NCBI RefSeq assembly: GCF_009831235.1
Contig: NZ_WUUL01000001.1
Location: 1 to 64,000 of the forward strand
Direction: 5' to 3'
Source of the DNA: Shimazuella alba
GTDB lineage: Bacteria > Bacillota > Bacilli > Thermoactinomycetales > Thermoactinomycetaceae
Length of the DNA stretch: 64,000 nt
Made by a program: the position numbers and the translations under genes. Numbering within the stretch: position 1 is the stretch's first letter; every line of letters starts with the position of its first letter. Shown here in pieces: positions 45,452-55,476 of the stretch. The notes below the pieces were generated by a model, which saw only the letters and a list, made by a program, of their open reading frames with translations, ran no database searches and was not told the DNA's origin.

Positions 45452-48400
45452 TTGAACCACAATCAAATTGCGGTTATTGGAATAGGAAATTATTATCCTG
45501 GGGCAAAAAATCCTAAAGATTTATGGAGAAATATTCTTGCTCGAAGACGACAATTTCGAAAAATGCCTGATCAGAGGTTACCACTAAGTGAGTATTTTGA
45601 TGCAGATCCTACTACACCTGATAAAACGTATGGAGAGTATGCTGCGGTAATTGACGATTTTCAGTTCGATTGGGCAAGTAAGCGCATTCCTAAGATTACA
45701 TATGAGTCTACCGATATTGTGCATTGGTTGGCTTTAGAAATTGCTAATCAAGCTCTAGAAGATGCTGGATTGTCAAAGGGGAGTATACAACAAGAAAAAA
45801 CTGGCGTAATTGTAGGAAATTCACTTACTGGTGAGTTTATGCGATCTTACGCGATGAGATTACGATGGCCATTTGTGAAAAAGGTACTTCGTGCTACAGG
45901 AGCACAACAGGGTTTATCTCATCAAATGTTATCTAAACTCGAAGAAGATATGGAAAAAGTGTACAAATCAGTATTTGCACCTGTATCTGAGGATACATTA
46001 GCAGGTAATTTATCCAACACCATAGCCGGTAGGATATGCAATTATTTCGATTTGCATGGTGGTGGCTATGTAGTAGATGGTGCATGCTCTTCATCCTTAC
46101 TTGCAGTTGCAACTGCTGCAGATAAATTAGTAAACGGCGATCTAGACCTCGCTATAGCAGGTGGAGTAGACATTAGTTTGGACCCGTTAGAAATTGTGGG
46201 CTTCGCTAAAACAAAAGCCCTTACAGATAAAGATATGAATGTATTTGACCAATTTTCAAGTGGCTTCATTCCTGGAGAAGGAAGCGGATTCATTATTTTA
46301 AAGCGTCTGGAAGATGCTCGTCGTGATGGAGATTATGTGTATAGTGTACTTCGCGGCTGGGGAATTTCTTCTGATGGTAAAGGTGGCATAACAGCTCCAA
46401 AGGTGAGTGGACAAGCACTTGCACTAAAAAGAGCTTATGATATGGCTGGTTATTCGCCACATGAATTAGATTTTATAGAAGCGCATGGAACGGGAACCAC
46501 AGTCGGAGATCGAGTTGAATTAGAGTCAATAACAACTGTGATGGAGATGTTCGGTACCCCCGATAAGCGTTCTTTAGGTGTAACTTCTTTTAAATCTCTA
46601 GTTGGACATACAAAAGCAGCAGCCGGCATTGGAGGATTGATAAAAGCTATTCTTTCTGTAAACCAGAGGGTTATGGTTCCCACAGCAGGGTGTAAAATTG
46701 CAAATGAAGTTTTTGAGAAAAAAGCCCAAATGCTTTATCCGATTTTGGAAGGTGAGGTATATGCACCAGACAGAGTGATGAAAGCCGGGGTTTCTGCTAT
46801 GGGATTTGGTGGTATCAATTGCCATATTACCCTAGAATCGGGTGATTTGCCAAAAGAAGATCTGAAAACAGACATTAGTGAGAGTAAATTGTTAGTTTCC
46901 TCACAAGATACAGAGCTTTTCATTTTTACAGCTAATAACCAAGAAGAGTTGAGAAAAAAGATAAAACATGTCTCTGTTTTATCAATTGGAATGAGTATCG
47001 CAGAATTGTCTGATTTAGCTCATCATTTGATTCGAGATGTACACAAACAAGCAAAATATCGTGCTGCTCTTATTGCAAATCATCCCAAACAATTAACAAA
47101 TAGACTAGAAAAATTAGAAAACAAGCTTTTAAAAGAGACTTTAAAGCTTAATAGTCCTATTTATGATGTGGAAAATGAGATATGGATCAGTTATCAGCAA
47201 GATGCCTTACATAAAATTGGATTCTTATTTCCTGGTCAAGGATCTCAATTCATTAACATGGGGCGTGTATTGATACAACGATTTGACTGGGCAAAAGAAA
47301 TTGCGGATGCAGCATGGAACCACATGCCGGAAGCGGATAAAATAGTATTTCGAAATTTAGATAAGAAAATAGATCAAGAAGAACTAAAAAATTGGGAGAA
47401 AGAGCTAAGGAAAACGGAGTATTCTCAGATCACGATTTGCTTGGTGTCCGTCATTTGGTTTGAGTATTTGAAGCGATTAGGAATAAATCCGAGCATAGTA
47501 GCCGGACATTCACTTGGTGAGCTTTCTGCACTTTATGTGAGTGGTGCTTATGATGCTAGTACGCTTTTTCATTTAGCTAAAATCAGAGGAGAGGCAATGG
47601 CAGCTCCAGTAGAAGACGCTGGGGTTATGGCAAGTCTTGTTTGCAGTCCATCAAAGGCGAAACAATTATTGTCTAAAATAGAAGGATATGTAGTGATAGC
47701 AAATTTAAACAGTGAAAAGCAGATTGTTATTTCAGGTGAGAAAGAAGCAGTCTATCAAGTGGTAGATCTTGCGAAAGAGGAACAGATTCAAACATATCTT
47801 TTACCTGTTTCCAATGCCTTTCATTCTGAGTTAGTACAAGAAGCTGCTGATCAGTTAAACAACCTTTCCTATCTCAATGAAGATGTGAAATTGTATATTC
47901 CTTTCGTATCTGGAATCGACGGTTCCGAGTGGAATGAGTTAAAAGTGAGTGAGGATAGTAATTATTTTTCAAAACAAGTTATTAGTCAAGTGCGGTTTAT
48001 TGATGTTCTAGATACTCTACGAGAAAAATGCGATTTACTTGTAGAAGTAGGTCCAGGACGAGTATTAAGTGGTTTGGTTCAACATGACCCTTCCTATCCA
48101 ATAGACTGCATGCCAGTGGAATCAAAGATGGGACATATACAAGATCTGCAGCACTTGTTAGCACTTTACTTCATACAAGGAGGAGAAGTGAACTGGGAAG
48201 TTCTCTATGAAAATCGATTGGTTGAACCATTTGTGCCAGCAAAGGATAAACATTTCATTATAAATCCAGTAGAGTTACCACTACAAATAGACGATCAAAC
48301 GATAAATATGGATAGTGAAACTAATACCAATATATCGCCTTTTTTAGTGAAAAATAGTGGAATACCCTCTGTTGATCTGGAAAACTATTTACAAACAAGA

Positions 48401-51400
48401 GGAGATTTTATTTTTGATGTCATTCGTTCAGATATGAAGCATCAAGTAACATTAACAGATGAGATAGAAATACCAAAACGAATCAAAGATCACGAAGAAG
48501 TTTATTCCCCTCCAAAAAGTCCAGAGTTGCTTAAAGAAGCGATAAACAACGATAATATTTCCGAGTTTATAAATGGAGTAATAAGACAAGAAGCATCGAA
48601 TATTACTGGGTATTCATTGGAATCTATTTCTATGAGGCATCATGTACTGGATGATTTGAATTTGGATTCGATAAAATCAGCTGATTTTGTTACAAGGATT
48701 TTTCAAAAGCTTGAGGTAAGCCATCAAATAGATCCGACTGAATACAGCAGTGCAACGTTAGAAGAAATAGCTGAAGTAATTGTAAAGTTATATCAAGCCG
48801 CAGAGGATAAACGTACGAATTCTGGATTAGCAGAAGTTATTTTTGCTGAAGTGGCAAAATTTACTGGATTCAATGAAACATCTCTAAAATTGGAATATCG
48901 ATTACTGGAAGATTTGAATTTGGATTCGATAAAATCAGCAGAATTGTTATCGCAAATCGTAAAAGCTCTTAAGATAAAAGATGTAGTAGATGTAACTGAA
49001 TATGCGAATGCGAGTTTAATAGAAATTATAGATGGTTTAGGCAAGTTCATCAAAAAAGATATCCAAAACGAAAGGAGCATCTCCCGAGCAAAAGGTGCTA
49101 CTTCTTTAAAAAACCCGAAAGAAATAATCATTCAAGAAGTGGCAAAATTTACTGGATTTAATGAAACATCCTTAAAAATGGAATATCGATTATTGGATGA
49201 TTTGAATCTGGATTCGATAAAATCAGCAGAGTTGTTATCGCTCATCATAAAAGCACTTGAGATAAGTGAAGTTGTGGATGTAACTGAATACGCGAATGCG
49301 AGTATAACGGAAATTGTGGATCGTTTAAGCACAGTCAACAGAAATGGTATTCAAAAATCCCAAAGGGACACCTCTTTGAAAAAACCTGAAGAAATAATCA
49401 TTCAAGAAGTGGCAAAATTTACTGGATTTAATGAAACATCCTTAAAAATGGAATACCGATTGTTGGATGATTTGAATCTGGATTCGATAAAATCAGCAGA
49501 GTTGTTATCACTCATCATAAAAGCGTTGGAGATAACCGAAGTAGTGGATGTAACAGAGTATGCGAATGCGAGTATAAAGGAAGTGTATGAGAAACTTGGC
49601 AAGTATTACGGCAAAGCACAAGAGGAAGAGATTGTAACTAGTGCACCGATTGATTCCGCATCAGTACCGAATGCAATGTTAGATACTTCTGCAAATTCAA
49701 AAGTAGCATTTGATTTGCGAACGGAGGAAGTGAAGCAAAACCCTGTTAATTGGGTTCGTGAGTTTGTTCTGGAATATATAAAAGCTCCAAGATCAAACCG
49801 TAATTTGAATTTCTCCAATAAAGATAGTTTTCTAATTGTCACAGATCAGTTTAGAAATAAGTTAGCCCAAGAATTAGGGCAACTCCTTCAAAAATATGAT
49901 GTAAAAAACACTATTACTACCTTTTCTAAATTGAAACAATCTTATGTATTGAAACAAAAAGCATTTAGTCATATAGTAGTGATTTTACCAAAAACTGATC
50001 TAAGAAATGATAGTGAGAGTATGATTGATCGATTGCAAAGTGTGATCCAACCGGGTCTAGAGTATGGATTACGTGCTTCGATTACATATATCCAATATGG
50101 AGGCGGGAAATTCGGGAGTGATTTGAATCAAGTTCCATTAAGAGCAAGTACTGCCAAAGCTTTTGCTTCTAGTCTACATCAGGAACGTCCTAATGCAAAA
50201 ATCCGAGTGATTGATTTGCATATCAGGTTAAAAGCAGCCGAGATTGTCAAAGATATTCTTTTCGAAATTGCTGATCCTGAACCTTTTATTGCTGTTGGTT
50301 TTGATAAATATAAGCAAAGATATATTTCATTTTCAACGGTACAAAATCCAGCTGTGTATGCTCCAAGACAGCTTTCATGGAATGCACAAGATGTTATTTT
50401 AGTAACAGGTGGAGCAAAAGGAATCACAGCAGAGTGCATGCTTGGAGTTGCTGCGACAATTCAGGCAAAAATAGCACTTGTTGGTACTTCCTCTATAGAT
50501 CAATCTGAAGTACAGAAAAATATCAATCGCTTCCGTGAATTAGGGGTAGATTGTCAATATTATCAATGTGACATAACGAAAGCAGATCAAGTAATTCAGT
50601 TGATTGAACAAGTAAGGGCAGAACAAGGTGAGATTACTTGTTTTGTACATGGGGCTGCAAATCTAAAATCAAAACGAGCAGAACAAATTACAAAAGAAGC
50701 CTTTTTACATGAAATTGCCCCAAAAGTTACTGGTGCAAAAAATATTTTAGAAAGCCTAAATGACCATTCTCTTAAATTAGTTGTCGGGTTTTCTTCTCTT
50801 GCTGGAGTATCAGGTATGGCAGGGAATACCTCGTATGGTTATTCAAATGAGGTATTGCAATTAATGATGAAAAACTTCAAGAATTTGCATCCAAATACAC
50901 AAATGCTGGTCATTTCGTTTGGGCTTTGGGATGAAGTAGGAATGGGAACAAAAGGTGGTGTAACGCAGTATTTAGAGAAAAAAGGAATATATCCGATTTC
51001 AGTTGCAGAAGGTGTTAAAAGGTTTGTTCATTTGTTCAAACACAACCCTGAATCGAATCATATCATTCTTACATCGAGAATTAAAGATTTTCCAACATGG
51101 TTACCAAAACCTGTAGATCGCAGACAAAGTTATCGATTTATAGATGAAGTAGTCTATGATCATCCAAATGTTGAGGTTATTGTAAAACATCATCTAAAAT
51201 CATCGGATGATTTTATTCAAGATCATCTATTTAATGGAACATACTTGCTGCCTGGCGTATTTGGGATGGAAGCAATGGCACAAGCTGTATCTTTTGTTAC
51301 AGGTATTAATGATTTTAGTAATGTACTAATTCGAAATATACAATTTAAATCTCCGGTGATTGTTGACAAAGAACAAGGTACGACAATAGAAATTCGTGCT

Positions 51401-53653
51401 TTAGTTTTGGAAGATGGAAACGTAAGAACGGAAATTCGATCAGAAACATCCGGTTTTCAAAAAATCCATTTTTCAGCTGAGTTTTCATTCCAGAATGTTG
51501 AAGCGGTACATGAGGAGCTAGTATTTCCAGAGAAAGCATTGAATCTTGATATCGAAACAGATTTTTATCAACCGATTATGTTCCATGGTTCACGTTATTA
51601 TCGGATAACCTCTATCTATGATGCTTTTTTTGATCAAGAAAAAGGACTTGGTCGTACTTTATTTTCTGTTCGCGGTGTTAATTACGCTGATTTTCTATTA
51701 GGTGATCCCTATTTACAGGATGCTCTGTTACAATCTGGACGTATTATCGCACCACAAGATCTATTTTTACCAGTAGAAATAGAAGAGTATCGGAAAATAG
51801 AAGCAAATCAAAGTCATGGAATTTGGCGTGGTATTGCCAAGTTTGTCAAACAAGTAGATCAACAGTATATTTTCTCGATCGTGTTGTTAGATGAATATAA
51901 TCGTGTGGTGCAACAAATCTCAGACTATAAAGTTCATATTTTGGAACATTTTCCTGCGTTACCAACTGCCAATGAACTGGTGGATTTATCCTATACGAAT
52001 GAAAATCGGATAAAAGAAGCGCTTAATACTTATGTGATTGATGATGAAGATTGCTGCATTCCTGAGATTGGGATAAATGTTTTACCAGGTATTCATCAAG
52101 ATTCGAAAGAAGTTCGGCATCAGCGTGTGGAGGCTCTGTTTAAAAGCGTTGCTAGAAAAAAAGGATTGAATCCGGCAGTTGAATTATCATGGAAAGAAAC
52201 TGGGAAACCATTTATTTATACAAATGATTTAAAACCAAATGAAATGGATGTTTCGATTGCACATGATGATGATTTTACAATGTGTGTGATCGATGTTGGA
52301 GCCCAAGGTTGTGATATTCTTCCGATTGAACATAGAGAGGAAGAAAAATGGATCGCGATTTTTCCAATGGACTGTGTTGTAATATTGAATGATTTACAAG
52401 ATCAAGGAGATACACTAGATACCGCAGGCAGTAGAATTTGGACATGTTTGGAAGCGGCAAAGAAAGCAAGTGGGCAACATGTGCAAAAAATAGAACTGTT
52501 CCATCGAATCGAAAATGTAGTGGAATTGATTGCTTATACAAAAACATCTTTCTATCACGTTATTACTGTTCCTGTACAGCTTACAAGTGGAATACCTAGG
52601 ATGATCGCTTTTGTAAAGAAAGAACAAGATATATCCATACAAGAAGAAGTAAACGAATTAAAAAAGCCATCGACTAATTTATATGGCTATGATGATCAGG
52701 AGAAAGGTTTTGTATATCGTTTTCCAGTGGTTTTCGAAGATAGTTCTACGATCAGCAGAAGAGTTAATTTTTCGAGTTATGCCAAATGGATGGGTAAAGT
52801 TCGCGAGATGTTTGTTTCAGGAATAATGGAAAAAGTGAAAGCACAGATGGCAAGTGGAATTTGGGGAATGGCGACTAACTTTAGCCAAACGGAGGTGTTT
52901 GGTGAGGCGAAGTCTGATGATATTATCGAAGCGCATCTCCAATTAGAATTTTTGCGTGATGATTCGTATGTTCAGTATGTTTGTCATTGGCATAAAGTGC
53001 TGGAAAATGGTGAGCTCGAACGAATTGCGATGACTAGGCAAGGCATGACATGGGTAGAGATAACTGGTCATGGTGAAGTAAAGAAGAGCAGTTATCCTCC
53101 ATACTTTATAAAGTTCTTTAAAGAACGATTGCCCGGTTCTGTTCTACAAGAGTCGGTGAATGAATCGATGGTATTATCACCAGAGAAGCTAGGAAAATTA
53201 CTATATGAAGTGAAATCAGGTCCAGATAACCGTGCTATTTTAAATAAGATAGCATTTGAAACATCACTAGAAGAATCTAACCTCGTCGGCAATGTTTATT
53301 TTGCCAATTATACGATATGGCAAAATGTATTGAGAGATAAGTATTTCTATCAATTAGCTCCTGAACTTTATCGCGGAATTGGGGAGTTAGGTGAATGGAT
53401 TCCTATTCATAATAATGTACAGCACTTGCGAGAAGCGATGCCTTTCGACACGATTGTGGTGGAAATGTCGCTAGCTGCAAGATACGAATTTGGAGTCAAA
53501 TTGTTTTTTGAGTACTTTAAGTTAGAAGAAAATGGGACAAAACGGAAGTTATCGTTTGGGGAACAAGATGTAATTTGGATGAACAGGGATGACAAAGGTA
53601 TGCTCCATTCAGCTAACATACCCTTGAAAATCAGCGAAGCGTTAAAAAAATAA
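45452..53653 (+). CDS. Iterative type I polyketide synthase, enediyne/polyene-like
   Basis: A 2733-residue megasynthase. KS (about 1-460): C212 in VDGACSSSLL, H345 in EAHGTGTT, H386 in VGHTKAA, and the SLDPLEIVGFAK/GGIT region typical of enediyne-type KSs. AT (about 590-900): S687 in GHSLGE, H791. Four ACPs with LDSIKS serines S1073, S1159, S1255 and S1345. KR (about 1640-1860): VTGGAKGI and Y1795/Y1797, of PUFA-synthase type. DH double hot dog (about 1900-2180): H1925. PPTase-like (about 2205-2390): H2271, D2288, E2334, but the usual metal Glu is L2290. Two C-terminal hot-dog domains (about 2418-2570 and 2590-2733); the second has NLVGNVYFANYTIWQ as in enediyne E10 thioesterases. There is no ER, so a polyene product is likely. 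TTG start with GGGGTG upstream. Product unknown. Confidence 0.88.
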   Translation: MNHNQIAVIGIGNYYPGAKNPKDLWRNILARRRQFRKMPDQRLPLSEYFDADPTTPDKTYGEYAAVIDDFQFDWASKRIPKITYESTDIVHWLALEIANQALEDAGLSKGSIQQEKTGVIVGNSLTGEFMRSYAMRLRWPFVKKVLRATGAQQGLSHQMLSKLEEDMEKVYKSVFAPVSEDTLAGNLSNTIAGRICNYFDLHGGGYVVDGACSSSLLAVATAADKLVNGDLDLAIAGGVDISLDPLEIVGFAKTKALTDKDMNVFDQFSSGFIPGEGSGFIILKRLEDARRDGDYVYSVLRGWGISSDGKGGITAPKVSGQALALKRAYDMAGYSPHELDFIEAHGTGTTVGDRVELESITTVMEMFGTPDKRSLGVTSFKSLVGHTKAAAGIGGLIKAILSVNQRVMVPTAGCKIANEVFEKKAQMLYPILEGEVYAPDRVMKAGVSAMGFGGINCHITLESGDLPKEDLKTDISESKLLVSSQDTELFIFTANNQEELRKKIKHVSVLSIGMSIAELSDLAHHLIRDVHKQAKYRAALIANHPKQLTNRLEKLENKLLKETLKLNSPIYDVENEIWISYQQDALHKIGFLFPGQGSQFINMGRVLIQRFDWAKEIADAAWNHMPEADKIVFRNLDKKIDQEELKNWEKELRKTEYSQITICLVSVIWFEYLKRLGINPSIVAGHSLGELSALYVSGAYDASTLFHLAKIRGEAMAAPVEDAGVMASLVCSPSKAKQLLSKIEGYVVIANLNSEKQIVISGEKEAVYQVVDLAKEEQIQTYLLPVSNAFHSELVQEAADQLNNLSYLNEDVKLYIPFVSGIDGSEWNELKVSEDSNYFSKQVISQVRFIDVLDTLREKCDLLVEVGPGRVLSGLVQHDPSYPIDCMPVESKMGHIQDLQHLLALYFIQGGEVNWEVLYENRLVEPFVPAKDKHFIINPVELPLQIDDQTINMDSETNTNISPFLVKNSGIPSVDLENYLQTRGDFIFDVIRSDMKHQVTLTDEIEIPKRIKDHEEVYSPPKSPELLKEAINNDNISEFINGVIRQEASNITGYSLESISMRHHVLDDLNLDSIKSADFVTRIFQKLEVSHQIDPTEYSSATLEEIAEVIVKLYQAAEDKRTNSGLAEVIFAEVAKFTGFNETSLKLEYRLLEDLNLDSIKSAELLSQIVKALKIKDVVDVTEYANASLIEIIDGLGKFIKKDIQNERSISRAKGATSLKNPKEIIIQEVAKFTGFNETSLKMEYRLLDDLNLDSIKSAELLSLIIKALEISEVVDVTEYANASITEIVDRLSTVNRNGIQKSQRDTSLKKPEEIIIQEVAKFTGFNETSLKMEYRLLDDLNLDSIKSAELLSLIIKALEITEVVDVTEYANASIKEVYEKLGKYYGKAQEEEIVTSAPIDSASVPNAMLDTSANSKVAFDLRTEEVKQNPVNWVREFVLEYIKAPRSNRNLNFSNKDSFLIVTDQFRNKLAQELGQLLQKYDVKNTITTFSKLKQSYVLKQKAFSHIVVILPKTDLRNDSESMIDRLQSVIQPGLEYGLRASITYIQYGGGKFGSDLNQVPLRASTAKAFASSLHQERPNAKIRVIDLHIRLKAAEIVKDILFEIADPEPFIAVGFDKYKQRYISFSTVQNPAVYAPRQLSWNAQDVILVTGGAKGITAECMLGVAATIQAKIALVGTSSIDQSEVQKNINRFRELGVDCQYYQCDITKADQVIQLIEQVRAEQGEITCFVHGAANLKSKRAEQITKEAFLHEIAPKVTGAKNILESLNDHSLKLVVGFSSLAGVSGMAGNTSYGYSNEVLQLMMKNFKNLHPNTQMLVISFGLWDEVGMGTKGGVTQYLEKKGIYPISVAEGVKRFVHLFKHNPESNHIILTSRIKDFPTWLPKPVDRRQSYRFIDEVVYDHPNVEVIVKHHLKSSDDFIQDHLFNGTYLLPGVFGMEAMAQAVSFVTGINDFSNVLIRNIQFKSPVIVDKEQGTTIEIRALVLEDGNVRTEIRSETSGFQKIHFSAEFSFQNVEAVHEELVFPEKALNLDIETDFYQPIMFHGSRYYRITSIYDAFFDQEKGLGRTLFSVRGVNYADFLLGDPYLQDALLQSGRIIAPQDLFLPVEIEEYRKIEANQSHGIWRGIAKFVKQVDQQYIFSIVLLDEYNRVVQQISDYKVHILEHFPALPTANELVDLSYTNENRIKEALNTYVIDDEDCCIPEIGINVLPGIHQDSKEVRHQRVEALFKSVARKKGLNPAVELSWKETGKPFIYTNDLKPNEMDVSIAHDDDFTMCVIDVGAQGCDILPIEHREEEKWIAIFPMDCVVILNDLQDQGDTLDTAGSRIWTCLEAAKKASGQHVQKIELFHRIENVVELIAYTKTSFYHVITVPVQLTSGIPRMIAFVKKEQDISIQEEVNELKKPSTNLYGYDDQEKGFVYRFPVVFEDSSTISRRVNFSSYAKWMGKVREMFVSGIMEKVKAQMASGIWGMATNFSQTEVFGEAKSDDIIEAHLQLEFLRDDSYVQYVCHWHKVLENGELERIAMTRQGMTWVEITGHGEVKKSSYPPYFIKFFKERLPGSVLQESVNESMVLSPEKLGKLLYEVKSGPDNRAILNKIAFETSLEESNLVGNVYFANYTIWQNVLRDKYFYQLAPELYRGIGELGEWIPIHNNVQHLREAMPFDTIVVEMSLAARYEFGVKLFFEYFKLEENGTKRKLSFGEQDVIWMNRDDKGMLHSANIPLKISEALKK
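48829..49611 (+). repeat. Three near-identical tandem ACP-coding repeats
   Basis: ACP2 (from about 48829), ACP3 (from about 49117) and ACP4 (from about 49387) share long runs of identical bases around GAAGTGGCAAAATTTACTGG and GATTCGATAAAATCAGCAGA. ACP1 (48556-48800) is clearly more divergent. Linkers of about 20-25 residues separate them. Confidence 0.9.
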
Positions 53654-53677
53654 TGTAATGGCCGCTTAACCATGATG

Positions 53678-53705
53678 ACATTCACCTTAATAATAAGGTG
53701 AATGT
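53678..53705 (+). terminator. Hairpin between PKS and flavoenzyme genes
   Basis: ACATTCACCTT at 53678-53688 pairs with AAGGTGAATGT at 53695-53705. The tail is poor in T, so it may stabilise the PKS mRNA or partly terminate rather than block the next gene. Confidence 0.55.
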
Positions 53706-53741
53706 TCTTCTGAAATAGACAAGATGAAGGAGGCAATAACA

Positions 53742-55193
53742 TTGGAATACGATGCAATTATTATCGGTTCTGGAATGGGTGGCTTAACGACAGGAGCACT
53801 ACTTTCTCAGGCAGGAAAGAAAGTACTTGTGTTAGAACAACATTATGAAATTGGCGGATGTGCGAGTATGTTTCGACGTCGGCAATTTCGCTATGATGTA
53901 GCCATTCGTTTGATTAGTGGGTGTGAACCAGGAGGAGAGCTGTACAACCTATACGATAAACTTGGTCTATTGGATAAAATCGAGTTTATAGAAGTCAACC
54001 CTATGTATTCGCTGAAATTTGAAAATACTGTTTATGAGGTTCCAGCCAATTTGGATGAGTTAAATCGGAAAATGATCGAGTGGTTTCCAGAAGATGGTGA
54101 GGCTATAAAAGAAACAATCTCAGAGATAAAACAGATTGGGCAAGCTTTGATGAATGAATCGTTTCAAAAAGACCCGAAACTATTACAAAGGGTTATTGCC
54201 TTAAATAATATGAGTTTTGCGGATTATTTAGCAAATCGGTTTCGACATCCTCATTCTGCACTTTTGCTTAGTTCCTTACATTTTTATGCAGGAGTAAATT
54301 TACAACAATTACCTACTTTGTTTATGATGAATGTGATGATGTCTTATCATAATGGGGCATTTTATCCAAAAGGAGGCTCGCAAAAATTAACACATGTATT
54401 AAGGGATTATATCCAGTCTCATAATGGGGACGTGTTGGTAAAGCGTAAGGTTGAAAAAATACTTTACAGTGGCTCCCGGGTGCAAGGAGTAATCGATCAA
54501 AAAGGAAATGAGTATTTTGCACCAGTTGTCATTTCTAACGCTGATTTGACACTGACTATGAAGAATTTATTGGGTGAAGAACATTTACCTCCTCTATATC
54601 GTAAATCACTAGCAAAATTGGAACCATCCCATTCTGCGGTCATTTTATATGCAGCATTAAAGAAGGAAGGGATAGCTAAGACATTACCACATGAGTTGTT
54701 TCTATCTCCAGCATATGAATCATTGCTGGATGATGAGCAATACTTATATCAGCCTGATAATCTTGATTCTGATCCATTTATTTCTGTAAGTTGTCCTTCG
54801 GTGGTAGAAAGTTCTTTAGCTCCTAAAGATCACGTTGTTATTGCAGTTACCGCCCTCACATCTGCTGAGCATGTCCAAGGAATGGACAAAAAAACGTTAG
54901 AACAAAAATTTATCCATTTATTAAACAAAAAACTTCCTGGTTTAACAGAACAAATCGTTGGCTATGAACTTGCAACTCCAAGTACAATTACAAAGTTTAC
55001 GTTAAGCAGGCAGGGAGCCATCTTTGGTTGGGGTAAATCGAAGCATCAACAGTGGATAGCAAAAATGGGGCCAAATACACCTATTCAAGGACTATATCTA
55101 ACAGGGCAGTGGACTCCGCAAATTCATGGAGTGTATGGAACTACACGATCGGGAAGAAAAACTTTTGAGTATATTATAAATAACAACAGCTGA
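53742..55193 (+). CDS. Phytoene desaturase-like FAD oxidoreductase
   Basis: A 483-residue flavoenzyme of the CrtI/CrtISO/RetSat type: N-terminal FAD-binding IIIGSGMGGLTTGALLSQ, followed by VLVLEQHYEIGGCASMF, and the C-terminal cofactor motif GLYLTGQWTPQIHGVYGTTRSGR. PKGGSQKLTHVL in the middle is typical of the carotenoid-desaturase family. TTG 53742, 8 bp after AAGGAGG, is preferred because ATG 53724 lies before that RBS. It lies 88 bp after the PKS on the same strand. No carotenoid genes are nearby, so the likely substrate is the PKS-derived chain, which is inference. Confidence 0.85.
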   Translation: MEYDAIIIGSGMGGLTTGALLSQAGKKVLVLEQHYEIGGCASMFRRRQFRYDVAIRLISGCEPGGELYNLYDKLGLLDKIEFIEVNPMYSLKFENTVYEVPANLDELNRKMIEWFPEDGEAIKETISEIKQIGQALMNESFQKDPKLLQRVIALNNMSFADYLANRFRHPHSALLLSSLHFYAGVNLQQLPTLFMMNVMMSYHNGAFYPKGGSQKLTHVLRDYIQSHNGDVLVKRKVEKILYSGSRVQGVIDQKGNEYFAPVVISNADLTLTMKNLLGEEHLPPLYRKSLAKLEPSHSAVILYAALKKEGIAKTLPHELFLSPAYESLLDDEQYLYQPDNLDSDPFISVSCPSVVESSLAPKDHVVIAVTALTSAEHVQGMDKKTLEQKFIHLLNKKLPGLTEQIVGYELATPSTITKFTLSRQGAIFGWGKSKHQQWIAKMGPNTPIQGLYLTGQWTPQIHGVYGTTRSGRKTFEYIINNNS

Positions 55194-55382
55194 GCAGACG
55201 CTGCTATCTTGTCGCAAATGTTCTGTTCAAAATGTTTTCTTTGGATATACATTGTTGGAAAAACAAAGAATGTTGTTGGCGATCATATACATCAGGCGGG
55301 GCTTTGGAGTTTGTGGTTCTTGTTTGTCTGGGATTGGGGATGGGAAGAGCTATTAACGTAGAAAAAGTAATTAGCAGTACAG

Positions 55383-55438
55383 TTTCCACAAAAAAAATTG
55401 ACTCCTAAAGTGGGGAAGTGTCAATTTTTTTGTGGAAA
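55383..55438. terminator. Bidirectional terminator after the PKS operon
   Basis: TTTCCACAAAAAAA at 55383 on pairs with TTTTTTTGTGGAAA ending at about 55438, with inner TTGAC/GTCAA pairing. It serves the PKS operon and the convergent small gene. Confidence 0.85.
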
Positions 55439-55476
55439 TAAAATATGTAAAATTGCTTGGCATAGCTTGTACCCAT

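Noticed and set aside
45452-53653. A standard PUFA synthase (PfaA)
   Set aside because: ACP and KR parts fit, but the KS is enediyne-like, DH, PPTase and thioesterase parts follow in the same chain, and no pfaB, pfaC or pfaD genes are present.
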